64,000 nt of DNA from Micrasema longulum (taxonomy: Eukaryota; Arthropoda; Insecta; Trichoptera; Brachycentridae): NCBI GenBank assembly GCA_022494885.1, contig JAGVSM010001273.1, positions 1-64,000 on the forward strand, given 5' to 3'. The notes below the pieces were generated by a model. It did no database searches. It was not told the origin of the DNA and worked only from the letters and a program-made list of their open reading frames with translations. Position 1 is the first letter of the stretch, and each line of letters begins with the position of its first letter. Below, in pieces: positions 1-12,100 of this stretch. A program made the translations under genes and the position numbers.

Positions 1-175
1 GCTCGCATTCACTCTTCTTTCAAATTTTTTTCTACTCTTCCATCTGTTGAAAACATGCTTCCCAGATACAGGAATTCTTCCATATGTTTTATTAATAATA
101 ATAAAAAAAGATATGGTGACGTTGCGATCTTTTCTGCCTACCCTTACGGGGAAACGGCGTGATAGTTTGTTCGTT
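1..175. mobile_element. RTE-type LINE scraps
   Basis: 1-75 resembles, in minus orientation, the RT segment at 14898-14955. 115-165 carries the RTE 3' end signature (CTACCCTTACGGGGAAACGG) in plus orientation. The two pieces are unlinked remnants. Confidence 0.5.
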
Positions 176-809
176 TTGTAATTTGTATAATATAGAATAA
201 AAAATAAACCGCTACCCAGTAAAGTAAGCATTTAAAATTGGTAGATTCAAATAGAACCTTTAAAAAGTACAGAATTAGTAGCGAAAGCCTGCTTCATAAA
301 TGACTTAGTTGCCTCCGGCGGGGTCATGGCTTATCCCTCAATAATCCTCTGTCAAGTCTTTGATCCTGGATACCGGATCCCGGATCCTCAGAAGTAAGAC
401 GGATTTAATACACTCTAGCATCCTAATTTCGGTCGCGTCAGTGTGGTGGGTACAGCTTACTAACCTACATAACAGGGGTGAATCGTCTAAATAAGCGATT
501 ATGCACAGCTTACCATTTTAATTTTTATATCTTCTTCTTCTTCTAGTGCCTTGCTGGGTTGTTGGCGATGACTACAGCGAAAGCATATGTATCTGTCCTG
601 CGCTACTTTTACTTTTCGCAGCCACGACGACTGCTTATTAATGTATTCAGTTTTATTTAATTTAAAAAAAAACATATAAGAATTTGTTACCCACTAAGTC
701 TAAAGACTTTTCAGTGAGACACATTTAAAAAAATAAATTATAACAGGTTTATATTACATTTATTTTATTTATATTTTACAAATTTATTTATAAACAGGCA
801 CTATAAAGT
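176..809. other. Unassigned AT-rich sequence
   Basis: No gene seen. 300-515 is somewhat GC-richer and ends with a motif (AAGCGATTATG-CAGCTTACC) that recurs near 18070-18095, so part of it is probably an old repeat. Confidence 0.4.
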
Positions 810-1434
810 ATCTAGAAGATATTGATTGATTTGGTGTTTATTTTGTAGAACTCCATATTTAAACTTATAATTAGAAATCAAACACTGATTTGAGTCTACT
901 GAACACTTTATTTTATTTTTACAAATACAAAAAAAAAAAACTTCGTGACAATCGTTTCGCCTTATTAGGGCATTTTCAAACGAATGTGATGATTATTTGG
1001 ACTGAATGTCCTTATATAGTTATATAATTCAAGGTACTTAAGTAGAAAATAAAAATAATCTTATGAACTATAGCATGTACATTAATCATAATTGAGGGGA
1101 AAACCAATGGTTAAGGGTGAGGCTAAGTGTTTAATAGGTAATGGGGAATTTAGGTATTTATATTTGAATTTTAGGGGAAAATATAACAAAGTAAGTATTT
1201 ATTGACATACAAGTATGTATTGTGCGATAATTTATGAAGCCTTATAGTTTTATAAATTTAGATAATTGTTGTCGAAAAAATATCAATAATATTATAACAG
1301 GTTGATGTTCATTTTAATTTTAAAACAGGATTGAAATATTATGTGGAAGTTTATATTTGTGAAAATAAAATAAAGTGTTCAGTAGACTCAAATCAGTGTT
1401 TGATTTCTAATTATAAGTTTATCTAGAAGATATT
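810..1434. mobile_element. Non-autonomous Penelope-like element with target-site duplication
   Basis: The 14-bp direct repeat ATCTAGAAGATATT flanks the insert at 810-823 and 1421-1434. The insert (824-1420) carries 70-bp inverted repeats, 861-930 and 1351-1420, with only about three mismatches, plus a 37-bp extension (824-860) on one side only. Inverted LTR-like repeats with a one-sided extension of about 35 bp and long target duplications are the known hallmark of Penelope retroelements. There is no coding capacity. A decayed hammerhead-like motif lies on the minus strand at 947-980. Confidence 0.7.
947..980 (-). ncRNA. Decayed hammerhead-ribozyme-like motif
   Basis: Minus strand reads TTTGAAAATG, GCCCTAATAAGGC (hairpin) and GAAACGATTGTC. 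This is the layout CTGANGA / stem II / GAAAC / GTC with two core bases changed, so it is probably inactive. Hammerheads are known from Penelope-type repeats, which fits its position inside such an element. Confidence 0.35.
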
Positions 1435-1589
1435 TCTTCACATCTTTTTTTTTACTTTGAAGATCTGTCATGTTAATGATGCTTTGGGAGATCATTGAAC
1501 AATCTTCAAACAACGCAATTTAATGTTCGCTCTCCGAAGTAATTTGTAATTCTGGAAACAAACATGGAGCCCTTAGTTTTTAATCTAGT

Positions 1590-2010
1590 GTTGTGAGTGT
1601 GGGAAACTTTTTTTTTATATTCCGGATCATCAAAGTGATCTACAATCAATTTGTAGTCACAAAGTTGTGTTCGCCGTACTGATTCCCGGGAAAAGATGAG
1701 CAGAGTGGTTTCCCGTGGCCTTCTCTGGTGGATTTTTCTGTTGGGGTTACCTTCCCTTCGCTGGTTGGTTTTGGTTTTCAGGCACCAAAAACTCGCCTTT
1801 CATCCTCTCGTTATCTGCTGTGATCACACTGCTATGAGTGTGATCCCATTGCCCAGGGTTCGCGACGTGGACGCTAACGAGTTGGACTAGTCAGTAGTGC
1901 TGCCGATGGAATGCAACTGGGCGTTTGCAGCATTTCAGAGAATCGCATCCTCCAGCAAGATGTGACTCACCGCGACCCTACTGACAGTTCAAACCCCTTT
2001 TTTTAAGTTT
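1590..2010 (+). other. GC-richer block with a 64-codon open frame
   Basis: Contains an open frame (1696-1890) with a hydrophobic N-terminus and a tail ending NELD. It begins with an ATG and ends before a run of T near 1995. No family recognised. It could be a degraded retroposon or untranslated sequence. Confidence 0.25.
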
Positions 2011-2399
2011 GATTTATTTATAAAAAATAAACAAAAATAAAAATACAAATTATTAAGCCCTACTGAACTGCTTAAAATGCAGTTCGTCAGCAGGTGCCTA
2101 TAGTTTACTTCTAATATATATACTGTTACGCGGGGGGAAATTCATGTAATCTAGGTAATGTAAGACAGATATTACCCTAAGACGGAGATTCAGTAATTAC
2201 CTTTTGCCCGGCCAGTCAGTGGAGAACATGAGATTCCGTCTCGGGATATAACGTAAGGGTTCTATGACTCTGAACCTTCCTTCATCAACTCACGAAGCCA
2301 CAAGGAACCACAATAAGTAAAAACAGCTTTGATGTTCAAGCTCGTGAGCCAATTTAATATTGTAAAATAACATAAATACGGTTCTACAATTCTCTCTGT
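2011..2399. other. No gene seen
   Basis: Mixed sequence between two GC-rich blocks. No open frame or repeat that I recognise. Confidence 0.4.
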
Positions 2400-3035
2400 T
2401 GATTACATGTGAGGGGGGAAGGAAATGAAGGGGGTACCACATACACGCGTATCTCGGATCTAGAAGGATTTAAGCTAGCTCGAAATTATGGAACGATCTC
2501 ACCGTGATATGATGCCCGAGGAATCCTGATGACCAAGGCGACCTCGCCTGGTCGCAGGGAAGCTGGAGAGCGGTCTCGTGCTAAGCACGTGGGTTGCAAG
2601 AGATGTTATCGAGACTGCAACAGGTGAGAAGTGGCTGGTTCGGAAAATATCCCTTCCTGGAGCTCAACGTGGTCCCCCAGGAGCTATTGGGGTTGCTGAT
2701 ACGCCTACCGGGGCCCCGGATGGGTCCGATAACGTGCGATGGACGGGTATGATGGCCACGCGTCGCGCGGACAAGGGGAAACAGCCCATAAGGTGCTAGA
2801 AACCCCGTGATGAAGCCAGAGTTTGCCGAGGAGCCCTTGGGGACACGGATGGGGCGGATTACGAAAGATGCTGACCAACGCGGCCCGTGCGTCGTCGTGC
2901 GATCAAGTGGGCGCGGAATACGGCTACATCTTCCGCCGGTGCTCTAGTTAGAAAAGGCTATGCTCGACTCGTGATACACGACGCGGTATATATCAAACTT
3001 CGTTACTTTACAACGCACGTTGAAGAATAGAGATG
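2400..3035 (+). other. GC- and CpG-rich block upstream of exon 1
   Basis: Much richer in GC and CpG than anything nearby. It has a 73-codon GTG-start open frame (2578-2799) that does not look like a known protein and a textbook splice donor at 2624. It may be the promoter/5' leader of the host gene or the 5' untranslated part of an old non-LTR retrotransposon. I cannot decide between these. Confidence 0.35.
2987..2993 (+). promoter_or_regulatory. Possible TATA box of the host gene
   Basis: TATATAT lies about 54 bp before the proposed ATG at 3041, at the 3' edge of a GC-rich block. Transcription starting about 30 bp downstream would leave a 5' leader of roughly 20-25 nt. No convincing initiator was seen. 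An alternative is an upstream leader exon using the strong CAACAG/GTGAGAAG donor at 2624. Confidence 0.3.
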
Positions 3036-3040
3036 ACGCG

Positions 3041-3184
3041 ATGTTATCGTTTAACGCGGTCCCGCTAGTATGGTTCCGGGGGCCCGCGGAGTTCACGGGC
3101 AGTAGGAGAGAACGTCTTTCTCCTATCGAGGCTGTCCCGGAACTGTCCCCAAAATGGCTTGAGGATCCTAATGTCCTTGAAGAG
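3041..3184 (+). CDS. Coding exon 1 of the three-exon gene
   Basis: The open frame runs through this block. The first ATG in frame is at 3041 with G at -3. It encodes 48 residues ending VLEE and stops at a GAG/GTATTT donor in phase 0. An earlier ATG at 3033 is out of frame. The frame is open for only seven codons upstream of 3041, so an upstream coding exon is not excluded. Confidence 0.6.
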
Positions 3185-6100
3185 GTATTTGTTAAGTTTA
3201 CTGTTCTGGAAATTAAGTTATTTTGTTTTGGTATGACTGATTTTTAGTTATAGAAATTGTCGTAAGTGGCGATGTTGGTCATTTGCGGGAAGATTTGAAT
3301 AATAATTCTTATGAAATCTAAGGTGTGAAATATAAACTAATATATCAAAATTGCAGGGTTCGATAATATTGTTTTATAGTAATCATGTTTAAAGGAAAAT
3401 AATAGTTATTTATTTCTAATCACCATCACCGTTTATATTTATTTATTGTACAGTGCCCTTGAGATGATTTTCGCTAAAATGGCGCTCAATAAATTATCCA
3501 ACTATCATCATTATTCCCTTTTCATTGGTACGCCAATCGCAGCGGATCTTGTTCATTTTTTGGTTACATGAAGATAAGACGGTTAGTCTTACGCTTCAGG
3601 TACCAGTCTAGGGACTATGAAAATATTCTACTGTAAAAATACCCTTTTCGAATTTCTTTTTGTTTTATTTACAATATACATAAAAGGTAGAACAGAGTAT
3701 TTAAAAAAATAAAGCATAATTACATAGCAATTTAATACATATTAATGAAATACATATTAGCAGTAAAAATAATAAATAAAAAATCCCACAAAGGTATTAG
3801 ACTTTGAAACAATATTTCGTGTCAAACATGTTGGGAACCGAACCTGAGACCTCTTGCATGGTAGGAAAATGCGCTGACCATTGACCATGACCATGGCGCA
3901 AAGACTATGAAAACGCCAAAATTAAGTTGAAAACTAAATATTGCACTTTTAAAATTAAAAGCTCATCCCAAATCAACAACTTAAATACGACAAATATTTA
4001 TTTCCTTTTTAAACAATGAAAGAAAAACTTTGTACTTACCGTAATTTTAAGTGAAATATTTTATGTTAACCATGTCGGAAATCGAACCTGAAACCTTTTG
4101 GATGGTAGGCAAACGCGTTAACTATGGAATTTTTTTGTTTGAATTAGAATATCAATATTTTTGATACCATCTTCGCCTGTACCACTCGATTATTTTCTTA
4201 ATGTTTCAAACCTTTTTCAAAATTTTAATGAATAATATGTTTTCTAAATAGAAGTTTTTTATTGTTCCAGGACATTGGAGTAGTAAACATATTCAACTCT
4301 CCTGCAGGAAGAGCCGTTGTCAACCAAAATGTATCACCAGAAAAGAAGGCCAAATCAATGAACCAAAAAACGTTTTGCTCAAATAGGATAACAAATACTG
4401 AAACCACAAAATTCCTTCTAAACCCGGATACTTTAATGGACCATAAGTGCAATAAGTCTTATATCTATTCACCATCAATGGATTACAACACGCCAAATAA
4501 ATATAATTATACAAGTAATTTTCAATCCGGAGCAATAATTAGTAAAGACACATTTTTTAAAATTAACACAGAGAGTAAACGAAAAGATAAAAAAGACGCT
4601 GTGAGATTTGATAGTGAAGATTCTTACAGAAAAACAGCTGAAAATGTTAAAACAACTGAAAGAGATGAAGATTTAAAAATATGCGAAGTGATTGAAGATA
4701 AAAAAAAAGGTGGTACGAATAAAATCGAAAGTTTTTTTGGAGATGCTGTAGAAAAAAGAGATTGTTTTGAAAAACATGACGATGTTTTGAACATTAGTAG
4801 TGAAAATGATTTTAAAAGAGATAAAATAGAAAAAACAGCATCAGAAACTGAAACTAATATTAAACGAAGAACAGTTGTTAGAAATCCAGTAGATGTTAAT
4901 AAAATTTCTCAGATTGAACGAGCAAAATCATTTGAAGAAGAAGTAAAAAAGATGGACGATATATACGATAATAAGTTAAGTAATTCTGGGCGAAATTTGG
5001 TAAAGGAGAGGCGGTTTTCTGATGAGAAGTGTGATATATTGAGAAGGATTGTGAGCGGGTTCCTTGGAGGCTGGGCTACTGGGAAAGTGGTTGATATGAC
5101 AAGATGGAGAAGAAGAAAGTCTAGTGAAGAGTTGTATAGAGAAGCGTCGCTAGCTCTTGGATTTCCGTGTGAGTTGACAGACTCATGCAGATGTTTAGAA
5201 TGCCAGGTAATTTTGATTTATTTTACTCCTAAATACTTATTTCGACTTTTCGGGATAAGATCCGTTGTAAGATTTTGTTTTATTGTGAAGGTCATAATTA
5301 TTAAATGATACGCAATGAAAATACTGGTGTGAGATTTGTTTTTCAATGAGTTTACAATCTTCATCCTCTTCACGTGTCATTTTGGTTTCGTCCAATAGTG
5401 ACGATCAGTTGGACGAAAGCTTACTTGTTCTGAGCAGTGCAAAACAGCTCCTCCACAGCTTTAATCCTGGTTCATTATCGGATATTTCGAAGCCAGGAAG
5501 GCTGTTTTCTTCCGACCCTTCTAGATCCCTCGATCTTTCTCTTCATAAAAAGTTGAAACATGACGTACAAGGTATTTGCCGGGAGATTTTACTACTTTAT
5601 TTTTGTATAAATTTATGGAAAATGATTAGAAATGGTTAAATGCTTATTAATGTCCGCCTCTGCAAGCTTGTTGCTCAAGTGTTTCAGGTTTGTTGACATA
5701 CACCTCTTTCTTTATACAGCCTGTAACTGGGAGGGTGAATCGTCGGTGACAAAGTAACGTGGGACCTAAATGGCCATCGATTTAACCCCAATATATGTTC
5801 CGCGATATTCATTCGTTTAAAAGTTATTCGGATTTTTATTTTTTTAATTGTAAATATCTGATTTTACGCTGAATGTTCCAAGTGTACCTAAACTATCATC
5901 AAGCCTACGATCATTTTTTTCTGAATAGTAGAAAAGTAGGCCTTTTATCCTACAATACAATTTTAAGTTGTTATTCTATTTAATGCCAAATAAAAAATAA
6001 TCTACACAAAAAAAATTTAAAGGCGTTAATTTTTTTCTACACTTGGGACATCCAGGATAAAATCGGATATTACTAACATTTCTTAAAAATTCAAATAACT

Positions 6101-9100
6101 TTTAAACGGCTGAATATCGCGGAACATACATGGGAGTTAAATCGATAGGTATTGAGGTCTCCCATCGCTCTGCTACCGATGATCCACCCTCCCAGTTACA
6201 AGCTCTTTATTCGCACAAAAAGAAGTTCGAGGTTATTAAATCCGGCCATCGCGGAGGATAATCGGCAGGTTTTATCGCTTTTGCGACATCTTCGAAACTG
6301 GTATCTTTATTAAGGAGTTCAATGTATTTATACAAAACAGAGGTAATGATAGAGATGTGTTTCTTTTTTGGGTGATACCACATGTGTTTACCTTGAAGAT
6401 GGCACTCAGTCCACTCAGTTTACCCTGAAGATGGCTCCTGCAATGGTAGCCGAAACGTCGAATCAAATCCAACACACACGGTATCACCCAAAAAAGAAAC
6501 GAATTGAAAAGAGTCGCACCTATATAAGGAAAGAGAATTCAAAATTCAAAGAATTCAAAAGTTACATATTGTAAACACGAACTATAATGCATTTTGTTTA
6601 CCAATGCAGTGTCCTGTGCACATCTAGGCGCAGATATGTGGATGATAATGATGATATTACTCGTGCGTCGGTAGAAAATTTTGATCATTTTTTGAAGCTT
6701 ACCTATAAAAAAAATTACCGCTTACCGCTGAAAAATTAAAAGATTTTTTATATGAGAAACTCAAGCAACATTAGCGAAACCAAATCTATTTTTTTACCTT
6801 CGCAATTTTTGAGTACGTCGCGCGTCGCCTCTATTTTATTATAAAAATATATACGCGTTTCGGGAATTCTAAGGGCTGATTATTTCATTCATTTATCAAA
6901 TATTTATCGCAATGTACTAAAATATCTTCGCGTTCTGCGTAAGCAGAAAATTTTTATTGAATTGATTCACCAGAGGCAGACTTTCCATAGAAAATCGGTT
7001 AAAACCTCTTTTAATTTTATTTCTGGAAACTACAATTTTGATGAAGAGGCATAAAATTTATAGGCATTAATTTTGTTCACGTTTAATTTTATTTCTACTA
7101 CAACCATCGCGCCATTTATTTGTAGGGGTAGGTAGATGATGGACCAACACACGCCTATCTTGGCAAACTACGCTAGATTATCTTACCTATTTATGTATAT
7201 AAAATATATGTAATTCAAAAAACGTAGTACTTTATATAATTGGTACACATATTATTTATATTTATATTTTTATGTATTTCATTGCTTTATATTTGTTTTA
7301 TTATATATTATACTATATTATTTATGTTTAAGTAACATGTATTCTTGGCACATATATATACTTTATATTTGTATAATAATGATTTTTAATTTCTTACATT
7401 TGATTAGCTAGGCATTTATAATTAAGTAGTTTTAGTTTTTCTTTTTTATGTTATCGTTTTATTAGTAAAGGACTACTTATTTATTTATTTTATTTATTTA
7501 TTTAATTTTACAATACGCCCAAGGGGCATTTACAAAAAATATACAGTGAAGTACAAACATAGTGCGTAAAAATTAAAAAGATAAACAATGCTTTTTTGTA
7601 TACATTTAGAAACAATAAGAAGCATACTGCCATGCAAAATAAAAAGTGAAACTTTACATAGTAAAAAAGAAAAAAATAATTTTATATTTAATCACATTTA
7701 ACCACACTCACGAAGGATGGGACACCAACAATAAAATAAAATACTTTAACTCATTAAAATAACATTATATCCATTCATTAGTTAACCCATAGAAAATTTG
7801 TCGATAATGATCCTTAAGATAAAAATAGCTTTATTTAATTTACTTACATATAACTTTGAATTATGTATCCTCACCTCTGTTCTGTATAAATACATTTAAC
7901 TTTTCAATAAAGATACCAGTCTCGAAGATGTCGCGAAAGCGATGAAACCGGTCACTGGATATTCCAAATTTGTGGATTAAAGTATCGCTCGTGTTTTATT
8001 TATACAATAAATTACAATGAACTTCCATCAAGGATTTTCACTTACAAACTTAAATGTTTTATCAAAAATAAAGTTTGAGTAAACCAATTCCCTCAAATAC
8101 GCCCCTGGTTTATCGATTTTTCCTCGATATATTTATCGTTCAATTCGTTCGCATATCATAATTATATCTAAAACATATTTCCCTCCACAACGTTTCGCTT
8201 GTTGGAGGAACTTACGCAGAAGTAATCCCCTAATAAATAATTTCATCATTGGGAGAAATAAAGGTGCTTCTGACTTCATACCCGAGTTCGAAACTTGTGG
8301 AAACCCGATAAAATTTTACAGAATTTTCGAATCTAAACTTGGCCAAAGGGGCCTTAATTCTGAAACTTTATATGTAAATATCGTACAAGGCTCCAAGTAT
8401 TTTGTTCATGTAAAATATATTGCGATTTTCCCTGATAATTGAATCTATTTAAAAGCATCCGAACTGTTGTCAAGATGAAGATGCTGGAAGATATTAAAAA
8501 CTTGACACCTTGGAGCAGTGTCTGCCAAACGGTGTGCAGCAAGAAGTCACAAAGGAAAAACCCTCAAAACTGTTCGCCTATTCATTTCCAATTTCTTTAA
8601 TTTTAAATGAATTCAGAAGAACATATTTACAACAGAGATGAAGAAAATTTTAGATAGTATTATAGAAGTCTAGGCATCTACAGGGCTTATGACCTGTCAT
8701 TGGCTGGTTTAAGTGGCCACCTAACACAAAGTGTAACATTCACCATTCATCCGATCCAACATCAATAGATTCACCCACATAAATAAAGGTTTGGGCTCTT
8801 TAACTTCACAAACATCAACAGATGAAATAATTGAAGTGATATAGATGTTAAAATATGGGCAGAATGGTGAATGTTACACAGTTTGTTAAGTGGCCACTTG
8901 AACCAGCCAATGACAGGTCATAAGCCCTGTAGATGCCTAGACTTCTATATTACCTTCTCTAAAATGTTCTTCACCTCTGTTGTAATATGTTAAAGTTAAG
9001 TGTATGTATATGTTTTTGGTTTTTTACTGCAAAATTTTTACCAATCTCTAATTTGGACCAATCTATTTTTTGGTTGACTGCAAGATATTGCGTTTAGCAA

Positions 9101-12100
9101 TAAGAAAATTTTAGAAAGAATTAAAGGGATACAGATGTTAAATTATGGGCAAAATGGTGAATGTTACACAGTTTGTAAAGTGGCCACTTAAACCAGCCAA
9201 TGACAGGTCATAAGCCCTGTATATGCCTACACTTAAATATTGCCTTCTCTAAAAAGTTTTCCACCACTGTAGCTCAATCACAAATAACTATCGACGTGCT
9301 ATAAGCGACGTGATAACAAATTCTCACCATGGTTGTTTATCGTATTCGCGATCACAATGGATCATCTGCGAACACCTAATATTAAATATCACAAAATTTA
9401 CGTTTCACGACGCATAATCCTGCTGCGCAATCACATATTTGAATTTCACCGGTGTTAATATGGAAAATATTCCAAGTGTGCTATTTTTATTTATTTATTT
9501 ATTATTTTCATGTTATTCATACATTTAGCCGGCTGTTGGCAAGCCAGATGCCAAAAAAAGCAGTCGCCATAGTAATTGTAATTTAATTTTTACTTTTTGT
9601 ATAAGTTACTCCTTACTATTTTGCAAATGCAAAATATAAATTATACAGTCCACAACAAACATAAAAAGGATTGACAATATTCAACGAAAATTTTTTAAAT
9701 ACCTAGATTATAAAAAAAATAAAACGCTTTGCACTTACAGCCAATCTGCTAACAAAATGATTTTTTTACCCTTTAAAATAGACAAACACTATTTATATTA
9801 TGCTATTTACATAAATTAATTAATAATAAAGTAGACTCTTTTAACCTACTCTCCAAAATCAATCTCAATGTCCACTTTCGCGTGACAAGAAATAAGTATT
9901 TATTCCATCTGCCAGTCTGCAGCACTAATAATAATAATTATATTAATGTTTAGATAATTTATATAGCGCCATTTTTGCGAAAATCACCTCAAGGGCGCTG
10001 TACAATAAATAAATATCCCAACACGTCTTGCTGCTACAGAGCGCATGGACGGTTGGGATTTTAGTTCCTCGTCTCCAATTATGATATATATGAGCTAGGT
10101 AACACAACGTCTTGCAGCTACAGAGCGCATGGACAATAAGAAATCTAGCCCCTATTTACATTTTTATTTTCAATTTTTTTATTGAAAATGAAGTTTAGAG
10201 TTTAAGTGATATTTTAAAAACGAAATAAAAAGCAAATTTATAAAATTAGAATTTAGATAACAACAAGTCTTGCAGCTACTGAGCGCATGGACGGTTGAAA
10301 TTCTAGACCCCATTTACTAAATTTAGATATTTGATAGTTGATAACATATACATAATATTACACTTACTATGCACAACACTCTTTCCTCTATTTATATATT
10401 CTTGCTCTAACTACTCGTATAATGCTTTTTTTTTTCATATTTTGAAATATATATTTATTTTAAACAATCTACAATACCTAGAATATGCGACCAATATAAC
10501 AATATATTTACCGAGGCTGATATTTTTTGTGACAATGTATGTCAATTTAGGTCAAAAATTATAGAAATTTTGAGAGAAGCAGACATTTAACATTATTATT
10601 ATATAAATATTTTTTCATTTCGTTTCTTTTACATTTATCATATTGAACATAATTAAAATTATTGTATTAAGTGTAAACAATTTTTTTGGTGTGTGCATGA
10701 GTTTCTTACACTAATATACAAAGAAATTGGCAATATATGTGTACATACTGTTTGTTTACCTAATAAAATAAATAAATATATATTACATGCCCCTTAATTT
10801 ATTAAAAATAAATTAAGACTCCTTTTTTCTAGCTGCGATACGATCCCACTTACTATTTAATGATGCTCACACTTACACACATCTGAAAACTTATTCCTCT
10901 AGTAATACACATAAACACACATCTACACTTACTCTCATACAAATACACATAAACACACCCTTTTGTTGTAACACAATTTAATAATATGTATGATTCTTAT
11001 TTAGAAACTTTGCTGGTCTGTCTTTAATTTGTATTTTTTTAAATGTTACTATATCATTGCTTGCTGTTTGTTTCTTCAAAACAAATAAATAAATATTGTA
11101 TTATTTTTTAAATTAAACGCCGATTTTTCGCCAGTGAACTGTATTTATTTATGAGGAAAACAAAAAACAAACGTTGACTTAGAGATTACACACGCTTTGA
11201 CTTATGACTGCGACAACTTAAGCATGTTCATTATTGTTCATTGTGATCGCTCAAATGCTTATTACGCTTTTAAACACGTCAATTGTTATTAGTGTTTAAG
11301 CTGCTGTTGTAATTTGTTGATCTTAATGACTCCCTAATTCTCTCACTCTTCGACTCACTACCTGGGGGTGAAATCCAGTGCTTTGTCTACAAACATTTTG
11401 ACAGACTCAAAATATTGCAATAAATTGTTATTATTAAATTTATAATTAGTTAATTAGAATAACTTTTTTGTAACATTTAGAAGATCGCCGTCTACTATTA
11501 GACATGGGGGTGCTTCATGACATACTTAGTGGACCGCCTTGATAGTCCGGCTCTTATGTCGGAGTTATCATTAAGTTATTTGGCGGCCTCCGTGGTGTAG
11601 TGGTCAAGACACTTGACTCACGAACGGAAGGTTCCGGGTTCGATTTCCGGTGAGAACACAAAAATTAAAATGTGATTTTTCTCAAGCCAGGGTGCTCTGT
11701 GATGTAATTCACCACTGTAATTAGACTTCCTGGCCTGTTGTGGTGCAAAACAAAAAAAAAGTAAAATTACATATCATCGGCTATCGCACCCGTCACACGC
11801 CGAGCTCTCTATTTCATGTGCCAGCAGTTCGTACGAACTATGCCCAGAACTCTCCACTTATACGTTTTTTTTTTTATTTAAGTCTTATTTTATCTCATTT
11901 TATTATATTTTATCTCTATTCCTCATATTTTATATATATATATATTTTCGACACTTGACACTTATGCAATATTTACACACATGTCCACCCTCATTCCAAT
12001 ATAACACCCACTCACCCAACCACTCACTCACTTACACTCACACAAACACACTAGTATGTATTGTACGTGTATTTAATGTATTTCTGTGGATATCTGTCAT

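Larger units (their letters stand above)
9267..11306. mobile_element. TE-A: terminal-inverted-repeat element, nested
   Basis: Left end GTAGCTCAATCACAAATAAC plus TATCGACGTGC is mirrored by a decayed right end near 11265-11306. The inner left (9300-9640) and inner right (11105-11250) parts match a copy at 60306-60835, where they are contiguous across 60665-60700. Here a LINE has inserted between them. No transposase remains. TIRs starting CAGTAGCT do not settle the superfamily. Confidence 0.6.

Noticed and set aside
2526..2565. Hammerhead candidate starting CTGATGA
   Set aside because: A good stem II follows, but the GAAA box is missing (GGGAAGC instead).
2578..2799. 73-codon frame in the GC-rich block
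   Set aside because: Starts with GTG, no recognisable motif, and contains a strong splice donor; kept only as part of the block description.
4225..4535. Two antisense frames over exon 2
   Set aside because: Shadows of exon 2; hydrophobic by codon complementarity.
7916..7955. Second hammerhead ribozyme
   Set aside because: The TCGC-GAAA-GCGA hairpin and GAAAC..GTC are present, but CTCGAAGA has an extra base in the CTGANGA core; listed only as a hairpin motif.
9925..10362. CRISPR-like array (short repeats, different spacers)
   Set aside because: Repeats are irregularly spaced and degenerate, the genome is eukaryotic and the units sit within a transposon-like repeat.
11581..11652. Possible tRNA gene
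   Set aside because: Box A/B present but no acceptor stem or clean cloverleaf; followed by a SINE body and A-rich tail.
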